Positions 1 to 11,220 of a DNA stretch of 64,000 nucleotides are shown piece by piece. Numbering within the stretch: the stretch's first letter is position 1; every line of letters starts with the position of its first letter. The position numbers and the translations under genes were made by a program. Source of the stretch: Eleusine coracana subsp. coracana (lineage: Eukaryota > Streptophyta > Magnoliopsida > Poales > Poaceae); the NCBI GenBank assembly GCA_032690845.1, contig CM064417.1, positions 39,314,432 to 39,378,431 on the forward strand. Reading direction: 5' to 3'. Under the pieces are notes generated by a model. That model ran no database searches. It saw nothing but the letters and a program-made list of their open reading frames with translations, and was not told the origin of the DNA.

Positions 1-185
1 ACTAGGGTTCAAACAGTAACTGTTTCGGAAAGCGAGTCATCTTTTAGGAGCTCACCCGGTTCTCTCGAAGGTAATGCTTGTCTATTTTAGGTGTCGTGGC
101 TCTTGGTCTTCCGCTTTAAATTTTGTGTTACCACGGTCTTGACTCCCGAGGCTCCGCAGTAAATGCTCGTCTGTTTTTATCCGAC

Positions 186-192
186 TATATAA
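186..192 (+). promoter_or_regulatory. TATA box of the antisense gene in the retrotransposon
   Basis: TATATAA sits in CCGACTATATAAGCGGGG, about 245 bp before the first plausible ATG (436) and about 30 bp before a candidate start region near 216-225. Its direction matches the plus-strand spliced gene, not the retroelement's own transcript. Confidence 0.55.
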
Positions 193-435
193 GCGGGGGG
201 TGAGGGGGGGGGTAAAGTTCTACGAAGCTTCTACTGTGATTTGCTTTTTAGTACTCTAGCTTCCCTAGCTTCGTGCGCTCACACTACTTCTTGGCGACTT
301 TTGCTTTTGAGTCCACTCTCAAACTAACTCGGTATGCATGAATCCTTACTTTGAAGTGTTCCTTGTGCTAGTTGGGACTAGTTTTCGTGTTCCTACTGAA
401 TTCATATTTTGTGTTTGATTACAGGATTTGAAGGT

Positions 436-3400
436 ATGGCTCGAGTGGCACAAACTGCACGGCCTGTCAAGGACGCTGTTGAAGAAAACTTGCCTTCGAC
501 GACTATCAACGCCGCTGCAAGTGAGGGCGACTCCGAGACAGATTTTGCTAGGAGTTTAGAGGATAACCTCACTGCTGCTCCCGAAGGGCTGGATCGTGAT
601 CATGGTCGGGGACCTTCGAAAGAATTTGAAGATAATGAATAGGAAAACGATGGAGATGAGGAGGAGGACGATGAGGAAGGGGGTGGTGACAAGGATTTTG
701 CTCCCCGAGGTGTTGGGTGAGTCGCCACCGACGCCCAAGGGCAAGGTTCAAGCCGCTAGGGTCGGAGTTCTGGTCCAGTGGATGAGGACTTAGAGGACGT
801 GGATGCCGATATCAGCGATCAATTGCCTGCTGATGATTTTGGCCTGCCTAAGGGCCGAAAAGGGAAAGGGAAAGAACATGAGGGATCCAGACCTCAAACC
901 TCCGTTTTCGGGCGATCTCGCCTCGATGCCCCCAGATTACATAGACTTGCCGAGTTAGGGTGTTTTCCCTCCGGAGGAGCCCGGCTGGCTGGTCAGGAGG
1001 TTACTCCGTGTCCTGCTCAAGACGAGGCCATGGTTTTTGAAGACCATTTCACTGCTGGCCTTCGCTTTCCCTGCTCAACCTTCATGAAGGACGTGCTGAG
1101 CAGGTTCAACGTGCAGCTCCATCATATCAGCCCCAGCGGGATGGCTATGCTAAGCAAATTTGTCTGGGGCGTACTGAGTTATCAGGGATAGCCTGATATT
1201 GAAGTGTTATGTAAATATTACTGCGCTCACTATCAACCAAAGACTATCAAGATTGATGGCGTAGTACACGAGACTGACTTTGGCTGCGTGACTTTCGTGC
1301 CCCGCTTCAAGCGCGATAATCAATTTGTTAAGTGTAGCTGAAACCGCTGGAGCGATAAGTGGCATAAGTGCTGGCTGTACGTGAAGGTTGCCACGAAAAC
1401 TGTTCCTGCGGATGAGGGCGGGGCAACTATTTTTCCCTTAGCTTTGAAGCTAACTTCCTGCGAGCCTCGATCCACGGAAGGCAGGGTGCCCAAGGGCTGC
1501 AAGAACAAGGCTGCCTTCCACATCTCTACCTTCAACTCAAGCAGTCGGGACCTCGTCGAAGAGTTCGTGGCTGTTAATAAGTGGCCGCTACGTGAGGGGT
1601 GCTTAATTCCTGGGTTTATTCAGAAGAAGATCTCGTCGAGGCCTGACATCACCATACCATTCCCGGAGGTGCCCGTGGATAAACGGGGTTTTGGTGATGA
1701 AGAGTTTTTGGTTTTCCTGCAGTGCTCCAGCGAGGTTGCGGTGGGGCCTTACACACGCGAGGAGCACAAACAGACCTGCGAGCGGACTTCACACAATGGC
1801 CGGCTTAACCATGTCCAGACATTGGCCGGTGTGAAGTACCACGCTCGTATCGTGCCAGGACCTCGGATGAAGCGGAACCGCCCCCCTGGAAATGTTGGTT
1901 CAGATGTTGGCAAGGCAACGGGGGCCAAAAAGTCCAGAAAGGAGAAGTGTCCGACGAAGCCCCCCCCCCCCCCCCCCCCCCCCCCGCAGATTGGGAAGAG
2001 GAAAAGGGAGGAGGAAACTTCGAAGGTCCCTCCGAAGCGTGCGCTGGCTAAAGAACCCCGCCGAGACTCTTCGAGCTCGTCTGCCCCTGCCTCCGCGCCG
2101 TTGGGACTTTGGTGCGCGCCGGCGCGATGGCGGACGCTTTTGACGGCGATAATGATGAGGAGGATGACATGGTGGTGGTGTCTCCCCCTGCTGCAGACGG
2201 TGCCGCTGATGCGCCAGCTTCGAGTCCCTCCGCTATTCCCGCGAGGAGTCAGGCTGTGGATACGGAGGTCGCGGACACCCTTGCTGGTCTTAAAGAAAAA
2301 TTTTCTGCTCGCCCTGGACCTTCGAGTCCAAGTCATCTTTTGATTGGGGCTGAGACGTATAGGGGGTTTGCGGGTAGAGGCTTGGGGCTGCCCAAGGAGT
2401 ATGAGGATTTTGCTAATCCTAAGGCTTAGGCTGATCTATGCTCGGCTCGTGATGCTTTCATAGCCGACGGGGCTCAGCTGTTTGGAGCCGAGGATTTGCG
2501 GCGTAATCTCTGCCATGTTTTGAGACATGTAAGTATGCTTGGCTTTGATAGTGCATGAAATAACGTTGTACTATTTTTGTTGAGTTTTGTGACAGGGTTA
2601 TCTTGGCTATTGTTTTATTTCAGGCCCACACCCTCGCGTGGATTTCTTTTGAGAAGACATGCACGGAGCTAGCTTCGTTGGAGAAGGAGAAGAATTCGCT
2701 TGCAACAGAGAATATGTTATTGAAGGAGAAGCTTAACAGCCTTCGGTGTGTGAAGGATGAGGCTGCGCTTGAAGCTATGCGCGTGCAAATTGAGCATGAT
2801 GCTTCGGAGGCGGAGGTTGCTAAATTAAAGACTCACTTAAATCGCCTGGAAGCTGCTCAGGCTAAGATCGCAGCTTTGGAAAATAAGAACACAGCTTTGA
2901 AACATGACCGATCGACTCGCAATTATAGTTTCGCTGCCCAAGCTATATCCGCACACCATCAATATTGCGAGGCTTTAGGTTATGTTGGTGCTGAGCCCAT
3001 GTCATTGACCGATGGGGCTGCAATCACCGAAGCTGTTTTCTTTGGCTGGCTAAAGTCTGAGTTCGAAGCTCTCCCGCGAGTGATGGACAAGCACAGCAAT
3101 TTCGGAGCGCTACATACTGCGGAAGCCGCTTTCGGGCTGCTGGAACGCGAAGGCTGTGACCAATTCCATGCTCTAGGGAGGCGCAACTTTCCAATTGGGG
3201 CGGACGCTCGGGATGGCTAGTCACCGGAGGCCATCGCCGCGGCTAAATGCGTTGCGATAAAATTTTGGCGTGATCACGGCCGTGAAGCCGCTCGACAGGC
3301 TGCCATTGAAAAATTAGATCAGGTTATACTTCTGTTTCTGTATTGTATTTTCATTTATTCGCGCGACGCTCGAAGTTGAAGCTGATTGTGGCTGTGCAGA

Positions 3401-4254
3401 TGCACGGCTCTTCGCGGAGCGGTGGTGGCCAAGCTAAAGATCCTTTGGGGGGCCAAGGCACTTCGAGGAATGCAGCCGATAAAGCTGGTGCTTCGGAGGG
3501 TGGATCAGAGGCCGCACCGAGCGAGGTTTAGGATTATTTGTAGTTGCTGTGTTGATACAATGTACTTTTTGGGAGGTCCTGAGGAAATTTTGTAACTATA
3601 ATTTTGACATGGCTACTTCACCCTTCGCAGGTGTCCTTCATGTCGCCTGCGCGGGAATCCGAAGAGGATGCTTCTAGTGGATTCTCCGCGTTGTGCATGT
3701 TGGGCCTGATGAGCGAGGGGTCCTTGTCTTTAATGGATGACGCTTCTGTGCTGGCGCCCACTTCGAGTTATTCTGAGGCTAGCTTGAGCAGTTTTGAGGC
3801 GTTAGATGTTACGACGGAGGCTGAAAGACTTGAGTACCTCGAGCACGCATCTTCGTCCAAGGCGCGCTTGGTGACTTTGGACGCCGATTTGGTTTGTGTG
3901 GGGAATTATTCCCACTTATTTAGTCGTGGCACTTCGTCTAGTGCGTCGTCCACACTTGGTCGTCGGGGTAGGGGTAGGTCCCGTGGTGGGGGAGTCTCCG
4001 TAGACAGACTGCGCAGGGAGCAAGGATCGAGGTCTCCGCATCTGAAGCAAAGCGAGAAACCCTTGAGCACCGAAGGTTCCGACGCCTTAATTCCACAGCC
4101 GTCCCGTCCACGGCTTGCTGTGGCGAAGCGATCAATTAGCTCCGTGTCAAATTCGTCGACAAAGATTACTAAATCCTTTTTGCAAGCGCTGGTTACACTG
4201 CTGATGAATGGTCCGTTTTGTTTTCCTAGTTGTTATCCTCTGGGGTTGTTGTAA
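436..4254 (+). pseudogene. Extra plus-strand gene of the Tat-type element (plant 'putative gypsy-type transposon' family), spliced, decayed
   Basis: A gene is read opposite to gag-pol. Inferred parts: 5' leader with an intron at 332-424 (GTATGC...TTACAG), exon to 2528, intron 2529-2623, exon 2624-3322, intron 3323-3399, exon 3400-3525, intron 3526-3630, exon 3631-4254. The coding introns join in phase 0. The conserved block (FPCSTFMKDVLSRFNVQLHH, ISPSGMAMLSKFVWG) resembles the grass PF04195-type 'gypsy transposon' domain. Next come a proline/C-tract, an acidic stretch (DGDNDEEDDM) and a coiled coil (about 2650-2920). The frame is broken by shifts near 640-780, TAG 1189, TGA 1339, the C26 tract, a frame change before 2109, TAG 2427 and TAG 3218. 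Its molecular function is not known to me. Confidence 0.7.
1960..1985 (+). repeat. C26 homopolymer in the antisense gene
   Basis: Twenty-six consecutive C residues encode a proline run at a point where the reading frame of the antisense gene is later found shifted. Such a tract is prone to length change and to sequencing error. Confidence 0.9.
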
Positions 4255-4309
4255 AAGAAGAACCCATTGATTATGATTTCTGATGTAAACATTCGTTAGC
4301 TGCAATTGT

Positions 4310-4315
4310 AATAAA
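4310..4315 (+). terminator. AATAAA polyadenylation signal of the antisense gene
   Basis: AATAAA lies 56 bp after the last plus-strand stop codon (4254) and 66 bp before the tandem array. It is in the correct place and orientation to end the antisense transcript. Confidence 0.5.
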
Positions 4316-4380
4316 GTATGTCTTGCCAGGTTTGTGTTGCTATTATCTGTTGAGCGTTGACGTCGAATTTGAAAAAACGC

Positions 4381-5265
4381 CACCCTCTCCCTAGGATTAC
4401 TAGGGGCGAGATATTTTAGAATGAACCCTTCGACGGATTTGGGCTACAACGAGCCCCTTAGCATTTTTTCGCTAAGTTTTTTAAAAAACGTCACCCTCTC
4501 CCTCGAAGCACTGGGGGCGAGGTGTTTTAAGGCGAACCCTTTGACGGGTTTGGGCTGCAACGAGCCCCTTAGCATTTTTTCGCTAAGTTTTTTGAAAAAC
4601 GCCACCCTCTCCCTCGAAGTGCTAGGGGCGAGGTGTTTTAGGGCGAACCCTTCGACGGGTTTGGGCTGCAACGAGCCCCTTAGCATTTTTTCGCTAATTT
4701 TTTTGAAAAACGCCACCCTCTCCCTCGAAGTGCTAGCGGCGAGGTGTTTTAGGGCGAACCCTTCGATGGGTTTGGGCTGCAACGAGCCCCTTAGCATTTT
4801 TTTGCTAAGTTTTTTGAAAAACGCCACCCTCTCCCTCGAAGTGCTTGGGGTGAGGTGTTTTAGGGCGAACCCGTCGACGGGTTTTGGCTGCAACGAGCCC
4901 CTTAGCATTTTTTTCGCTAAGTTTTTTAAAAAACGTCACCCTCTCCCTCGAAGTGTTAGGGGCGAGGTGTTTTAGGGCGAACCCTTCGACGGGTTTGGGC
5001 TATAACGAGCCCCTTAGCATTTTTTCGCTAAGTTTTTTGAAACCCGCCACCTCTCCCTCGAAGTTCTAGGGGCAAGGTGTTTTAGTGCGAACCCTTTGAC
5101 GGGTTTGGGCTGCAATGAGCCCCTTAGCATTTTTTCGCTAAGTTTTTTGAAAAACGCCACCCTCTCTCTCGAAGTGCTAGGGGCGAGGTGTTTTAGGGTG
5201 AACCCTTCGACGGGTTTGGGCTGCAACAAGCCCCTTAGCATTTTTTTGCTAAGTTAGTTGGCTGC
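4381..5265. repeat. Tandem array, eight copies of a ~111-bp unit rich in inverted repeats
   Basis: The marker CACCCTCTC (or a close variant) recurs at 4381, 4492, 4603, 4714, 4825, 4937, 5048 and 5158, giving a period of 110-112 bp. Each unit contains successive small inverted repeats: AACCC-ttcga-cGGGTT, GGGCTgcaacGAGCCC-like, CTTAGC-attttttc-GCTAAG and a T-run next to an A-run. Copies are about 90-97 percent alike by eye. Because 111 is divisible by three, the array stays open on both strands (plus 4421-4975, minus 4908-4444), which I take as a by-product, not a gene. It lies between the 3' ends of pol (minus) and of the plus-strand gene. Confidence 0.95.
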
Positions 5266-5879
5266 ACGGGTTTTAGCTCTTTGGTCTTAGCCAGTGCGGC
5301 AGCTATGGTTTGAGAGCTTTTTGCTCTTCATCGAATGTTTCAATCTCCGTGGTGGGAGTTGTTTTGACGTACTCTGCTGAGCGAGGCTTTCCGCTTTGGA
5401 GAAGCCAGCTTTATAGATTTAGCTGGGGTTTATATAGGATCTGCCTCATTAAAAACTTCACCCCTACGAAGGGTTCCCCTTGTAAGGAAAAGAGTACGGT
5501 GCTTTACATAATTGCCTAGAAAAGAAAAGCCTGAAAAAGAAAATCTACCAACTAAGCTCAAGGTAGCACTTATAGTTACGTGCTATGCTTGGCTTTTCAC
5601 ATGCTTTGAGTGGTGCCTTTACTTATACGTAAAACCTTCGAAGGTTGTCCGCGTTCCAAGAATGTGGCAACTCTTCTCCTTGCGAAGTCTGGAGCCTGTA
5701 CGCTCCGAGCCTGTTTGATTTTGCCACGATGTATGGACCCTCCCATTTGGGTTATAGCTTGCCTTTGCTTTCTGTTTTAGGGCTTCGGAGTAGAACTAGG
5801 TCTCCTACTACGTAGGCTCGGGGTGCGACTTTTCGATCCCTCCACTAGCATGTTTATGATTGATACTTTTCCAGGTTGA

Positions 5880-6729
5880 CGACTGCATCATGTCTGTTGA
5901 CTTCCATGAGATCCCTTGATTCCGCCTCTACAGGCTGTGTTGATTTTGCATTGAAGGTTTTAGGGCTTTGGTGCAAAATCTCCTCAAGCGTGACTGCTTC
6001 TTCTCCGTAAAGTAACCTGAAGGGCGTGTATTTGGTTGCCCTGGTTTCGGTCGTATTGTGCGACCATATGACCCTTGGCAGTTCTTCTGCCCACTTTCCT
6101 TTCTTGTCATCGAGGAGTATCTTTTTGATTGCTTTGGATATAAGGTTGTTTGCTCTTTTGACGGCTCTGTTTGACTAGGGGTGATATACTGACGTGAAGT
6201 CGGCTTTGGTTCCAATGGAGTGATAGAATTCTTTGAACATATCATTCTCAAATTTTTTTCCGTTATCGACTGTTATGTCCCTTGGCACTCCGAAGCGGCA
6301 GATGACATTTTGCAAGAAGAACTTTCTGATTGTCGTTGCCGAGATGTTTGTGATTGGTTTTGCTTCGATCCACTTGGTGAAACATTCTAGCGCTACAATT
6401 GCCCATCTGTAATTCCCCGGGGCTGTGGGTAGGGGTCCAATGATGTCGATTCCCCAGCATTGGAGAGGCCATGATGGGGCTATGAGTTGCGTTGGCTGCG
6501 AGGGTGCTGACTGCCTGTTTGAGATTTTTTGACAGGCTTCGCACCTGGTTACTACTTCTGCGGTGACCTTGACCATAGATGGCCAGAAGAAACCTTGCCT
6601 AACTGTCTTTGCAGCTAATGGCCGAGGTCCGATATGCGCTCTGCAGATTCCCTCGTGTATCTCGCTGAGTAGCATGGTGCCCTCCGTTTTGCTTACACAC
6701 TTGAGTAGTGGAGCACAAATTCCTAACTT
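5880..6729 (-). pseudogene. Integrase pseudogene with catalytic Glu replaced by Lys
   Basis: This is the DDE integrase of the element. The zinc-binding His pair is in HEGICRAH, and the Cys pair is in RCEACQ. The first catalytic Asp is in GIDIIGPL, the second in ITVDNGKKF. At the third position the codon reads AAA (Lys) in SNRAVKRAN, where the family has Glu (AVERAN). An in-frame TAG just before it (6178-6176) also stops the frame. Downstream, WAEELPRVIWSHNTT and TPFRLLYGEEAV match the integrase C-terminal half, ending near 5880. Catalysis should be lost even with the stop suppressed. Confidence 0.8.
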
Positions 6730-6929
6730 GTACAGCTGACCCTTGATGATTTTGTAGTTCCTACCCTTTGCTGCATTCTTTTGGCCTCTGACTCGGTGTC
6801 TGGCTCGTAAAAACCCCTGAGGTACACAATGATTTGAGTTCTCCAGTCTTTGCTCATTACTGCGTGTATTCGCTTGGGGTCCTGGAGGACTGTTTTGATC
6901 GAAGGTTCTGTGATTGTTTGAAAGAACAC

Positions 6930-7370
6930 ATCTTATGGTATTGGCTCTTGTCTTGCTGCCGATTTGCCGAGCTCGTCTGTCTCTATGTTAAACTTTCTCT
7001 CGATATATTGTATATCGAAGCCTTTGAAATACTTTTCCATACTTCGGATGGTGTTGTGGTATTTCTCAAGCAGTGGGTCCCTGGTTGTGAGTTCTTTGTT
7101 ATATTGGCTGGCAACGATCTTGGAATCTGTTCTAATTCTGCACCTCTAGACTCAGAGTGCTCTCAGTTTCTTGAGCCCCAGCAGTACTGCCTCATACTCT
7201 GCTATATTATTGGTGCACTTGTCCATTTCTTTACTAAACTCGAGCCTTGCAGCGTATGTCATTTTACGCCCGTGGGTGAGGTGACTACTGCTGCTATTCC
7301 TGCCCCAGCCAGTTCCCAGGCTCCGTCGCAGTGCACTGTCCACTCTGGCTCAGACCATGCTTGATTTCCT
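6930..7370 (-). pseudogene. Second RNase H domain (additional type I-like), frameshifted
   Basis: After the first RNase H and before integrase, a second RNase H-like domain can be read in two frames. In frame A: WTVHCDGAW then AGAGIAAVVTSPTGVK. In frame B: MTYAARLEFSKEMDKC, NNIAEYEAVLLGLKKL. Further on: RTDSKIVASQYNKEL. The D (CDGA), E (AEYEA) and D (RTDS) positions match the RNase H catalytic set. A frameshift lies near 7265 and a stop near 7152. Tat-lineage elements are known to carry two RNase H domains, so this supports the lineage call. Confidence 0.7.
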
Positions 7371-7387
7371 ACGTGCTGTGGAGCTGT

Positions 7388-9170
7388 CTAATCTGCTATA
7401 AAGTCAGCAAGTACCTGAGACTTGATGGCACTTCGTTTCTCGAAGTCTACTACATGCTCTGAGAGTTCCATGGCCCATTTACCGATTGTTCCCGAAGCTT
7501 CTCGGTTGCCAAATATTTCATTAAGTGATTGGCTGGTGAGCACTTTGATGTGGTGAGCTTCAAAATAATGTCGCGGCTTTCTAGAGGCCATGACTATCGC
7601 GTATGCGACTTTTTCCATCTCGGAATATAGCCTCTTGGAGGCAGACAGTGCCTCGTTGACATAGTATACCGGTAGTTGCACCAAGAGTTCCTTCGGCTCC
7701 CCTTTAACCGTTTTGACTATTTTCTTTTCCTGTACAAGGACTGCATTGACCGCTGAATGGGACATAGCGACATATAACAGCAGCACAACCCCGGGCTCTA
7801 GGTTGATGAGCTTTGATTGTTTCTCAAGGTAGTTTTTTAGCTTTGCGAAGGCTCTTTGCTGTTCTGGACCCCATTCGAAGGGTTGAGTCCCTCGGAGTGT
7901 TTGGAAGAAGGGCAAGCTTCTCTCGGCTGATCTGGATATGAACCGATTTAGTGCCGCCATTCTGCCTGTGAGTTTCTGCACATCCTTTCGGCACTGGGGT
8001 TCTTGCATTTGGACGATTGCTTTGATTTTATCTGGGTTGGCTTTGATGCCTTTGGCTGACACCAGACAACCGAGTATTCTTCCTTTCCGAATGCCAAAAA
8101 CACACTTCTTCGGATTCAGTTTTAACCTTGTTGCTTGAAGGTTTGCAAATGTTTCTGCGAGGTCTGAGATATGGTTGCCTTTTGCTTTTTTGGCTACTAT
8201 GATGTCGTCCACATAAGCATGCACGCTTTTTCCGAACTGTGACTCGAAGGCTTTCTGAGTCATGCGGCCAAATGTAGGGCCGGCATTTTTCAATCCCTCG
8301 GGCATTCTTACAAAATAGTAAGTACCAAAGGGTGTGATGAAACTTATTTTTTCCTCATCCTCCCTCCTTAGCCATATCTGATGATAGCCGAAGAAACAAT
8401 CAAGCAGTGACAGCAGCTCGCTCCCAGCTGCCGTGTCCACGATTTTGTTAATTCGGGGCTATGGGAAATTATCTTTGGGGCAAGCTTTGTTGAGATCTGT
8501 GAAGTCTATACATTCTCCACTTCCTATTCTTTTTCTTCACCATTACGTAGTTTGTCAGCCAAGATGGATATTTAACTTCACGGATAACAGAAGCATCGAG
8601 GAGCCATTGGACTTTCGCTCTGATAGCTTCTGTTTTTTCATCGGACATCTTTGTGTCGACTTCTAGCTTATGCTCTATGATGCTTCTGTCCACGCCTTCG
8701 AGGTCAGTTGAAGACCAGGCGAATACATCTTTGTTCTTACTGAGGAATGCTAGCAGTTTTTTCTCTTTTTTGGAGTCTAAACCAGAGCCTATAGTGACGA
8801 ACTGGCCAAGAACTTGTTCGTCGAGGAGTACTTTTTTGGTTTCTTTGTCTAGCTGCATTGCAACCTTCTCTCTGTCGAGACATCGTGTCTCTTCTCTTGC
8901 ATTCGCTTTATGCTGGTCATGAGCTTTTCGAGCTCTCTCTTCATCCTCTAGCTGCTCTTGACTGAAAATCTGTATGTTGTTGTAGTTCCTTTCCCCCAGT
9001 GCATAACCTTTTTCTATGTCTCTTGCCATTTGCTGATCTCCTTTGACTGTGATAACCCCTCCGGCTTCTAGAATCTTCATACATAGATATGCATTATGGA
9101 TGATGGCTTTGAAGGTGTTAATTGTGCCCCGACCAAATATAACGTTAAATGGGTGGCAAAGATTCACCAC
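7388..9170 (-). pseudogene. pol: Reverse transcriptase plus RNase H pseudogene
   Basis: This is the RNA-dependent DNA polymerase of the Tat-type element. The N-terminal part (9170-8469) carries the linker and RT palm entry (LLDASVIREVKYPSWLTN, MVKKKNRKWRM). A frame change near 8508 and an in-frame TAG at 8461-8459 break the domain. The second part (8440-7388) has LLDCFFGYHQIWL, SFITPFGTYYFVRMPEGLKN and the catalytic YVDDIIV. It continues into the connection region and the RT-linked RNase H (KRLYSEMEKVAYAIVMAS) and ends near SQVLADFIAD. The YVDD box is intact, but the open frame is lost. Confidence 0.85.
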
Positions 9171-9191
9171 ATCGAATGTTACATACTCTGT

Positions 9192-9530
9192 TCAAGGGTT
9201 TTGAGTGTTGCCGAACGATACCGGTAGGGAAATTATGCCCATGGGAGTGATTCTTTTTCCATCGAAGCCAATGAGTGGTATATTTGACGGCTGCAGAGAA
9301 CCTTTGCTGAGGCCCATTTCCTCGAAGGTGTTTATGAACAGGATGTCTGCCTGGCTGCCGTTGTCTACAAGGACTTTATTGACCATCCAGGTGTGGATGT
9401 GGGCTTCGATTATGAATTCATCGACATGCGAATAAGCTTTGAGGCTGAGATCTGATTTGGTGAATGTGATGGGAATATGAGACCACTTTGACTTGATAAC
9501 AGGTCCTTCTGTGAAAACATTGTTTACCAT
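9192..9530 (-). pseudogene. Retroelement aspartic protease domain
   Basis: This is the retropepsin-like domain that would process Gag-Pol. The active-site region reads VLVDNGSQADILF, about 50-62 residues into the segment, so the catalytic triplet is D-N-G rather than the usual D-T/S-G. This variant is familiar in Tat-type elements. The flap region GFDGKRITPMGIISLPV follows. The segment is open for 112 residues and then hits a stop (AACCCTTGA, minus strand) before the next domain, so it is not in one frame with RT. Confidence 0.7.
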
Positions 9531-9592
9531 TCAAAAGTGATCTCTTCTTCTTCTTCTTTTGTTTTCAAAGTCTGAAGATGACCCTTCGCATA

Positions 9593-11220
9593 TCATTCTG
9601 ATGTAACCTTGTACTGGGAAGGTTGTGGCTTGGTTTGGGGTGGGCTCTGGTTTAGGCTGTGGTAGGTGTTGAGGCTCTTGCTTTTGCCTTTGTTTGTCCT
9701 GGTTGGGTGATGGTTGCTGGATTTATTGTCTGGGTTGGGTGTATTGGTTGGGCGGTTATGTGGGGTAAGTTGGGTGAAAATGTGGGGATGGTGCGTAAAG
9801 TTCATGATGGTGAGTGCTTGAGTAGTGATAATTGGGCTGAGCAGGCTATGGATATGGTTGCTGGGGCCATGGGTTGGGCGATGTATAATTAATGGCTTTG
9901 GGTAAGGACGAAGCCTTCTTTTCTGCTTCGATCCTTTTGTGGATTTGTTTTGCTTTGAGGCAGGTGGAAGTTTTGTGCCCCTTGTCCTCTTCGCAGTAGA
10001 AACAGTACGACTTTCTGGCCGGTCGAGTCTGGACTTGAGAGCCCCGGTCTCTGCCACGCCCTCGTTGGCCGCTTCCTCCGAAATCATTGCTCTGCTCGAT
10101 GTGAACAATGAACAAAGGGAGGGTTCTGTGGATTGTTTGGTTTTTCTGTACTGTCTTTCTTGATAGCCACCTTTGCTGTGTGACTGGTTGCGGCTCTTAC
10201 TTTGACTTTGCTTGCGTCTCTTGTAATCCACATCCAATCTGTTGTATTCTTCGAACTTCGTGCATAACATTTGCATGGTATGCGGGGGTATCCGAGCGTA
10301 GTATGAAGACATCTGACATGCTCGCATACCTCTAAGTACGGAGTTTATTGCCCCCTCGTCCGTGACTCTCGGGGCTTGAGCTCGAAGCGTGAGGAATCTT
10401 CTATAGTATTTATGTAATTGCTCATTCTCTTGCTGGGCAATATTCAACAGCTCGTGCGATGGTTCCATAATGGTGCGGAACCCTCAAAAACTTACGACCA
10501 CCTTATCCCTGATGTTTTCCCAGCTGTACAGAGATCTGGAAGGCAGGTTGAAGTACCAATTGAGGGCGGACTCTTCGAGGGCGCAAACGAATGCCTTTGC
10601 CAGTGTTACCTCGTCTCCTCCTGCTAAAATGATTGCTGCTTCGTAGCTCATGAGGAATTGCCTTGGATCAGAATTTCCCCTGAATTTGGCTAGCGGTATT
10701 ATTCTGAACTGCGGTGGGTATGGAGCTCTTTGCAACCCTTCGGAAAGAGGTGAGTCTTTATCGATTATGCTTGTTGTGCTTGATCTTCGAATTGGCGGTG
10801 CTTATATGGCTATTGGTTGATGGCTTGGTGTGAGTGATACTTCTTGCTTGAGGTACGGGTGGGCTTCGGGCATTGGGTTTGATTCCTGGCGACTTGCTCT
10901 GCCAATGGTTCTCTGGAGTTCTTTGACTTATTTTACTAGTTGCAGATTCTTGAGTCTGAGCTGAGCTATGTACTCTTTCTCTTGTAATGCTTTCTCTCTC
11001 TCTCTGACAGCGCTTTGCTTCTTAGCTTTTGTTCTTGCAACAGTTGTTGCTTAAGTTGCTCAAGGTGCTCGGCTCTTTGGGCTAACAGCTCCATCTCTTG
11101 TGCTGCTGTCGTCGAGGTTGGGGTGTTGCCTTCCGGACGGTTTGAGCTCGACGGTTGTTTAGGACGCTGTACTGGGTCTTTTAGGCCGCCCCCTACTTCT
11201 GCCTGAAGCGATGGTTGCAC
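9593..11220 (-). pseudogene. gag: gag pseudogene (nucleocapsid/capsid region)
   Basis: This is the Gag structural region of the Tat-type element. The N-terminal part (11220-10966) is Gln/Glu-rich and looks coiled-coil (EHLEQLKQQLLQEQK). The retrotransposon gag core is at 10735-10484 (FRGNSDPRQFLMSYEAAI, ALNWYFNLP). An in-frame TGA at 10486-10484 interrupts it, and the same frame continues at 10468 (ENEQLHKYYRRFLTLRAQ). Near 10100-10130 the frame shifts, and the zinc knuckle CFYCEEDKGHKTSTC is read at about 10010-9960 in the other frame. The spacing is C-x2-C-x5-H-x4-C, one residue longer than the usual x4. The rest up to 9593 is low-complexity. It is followed by the protease, as expected. Confidence 0.75.
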
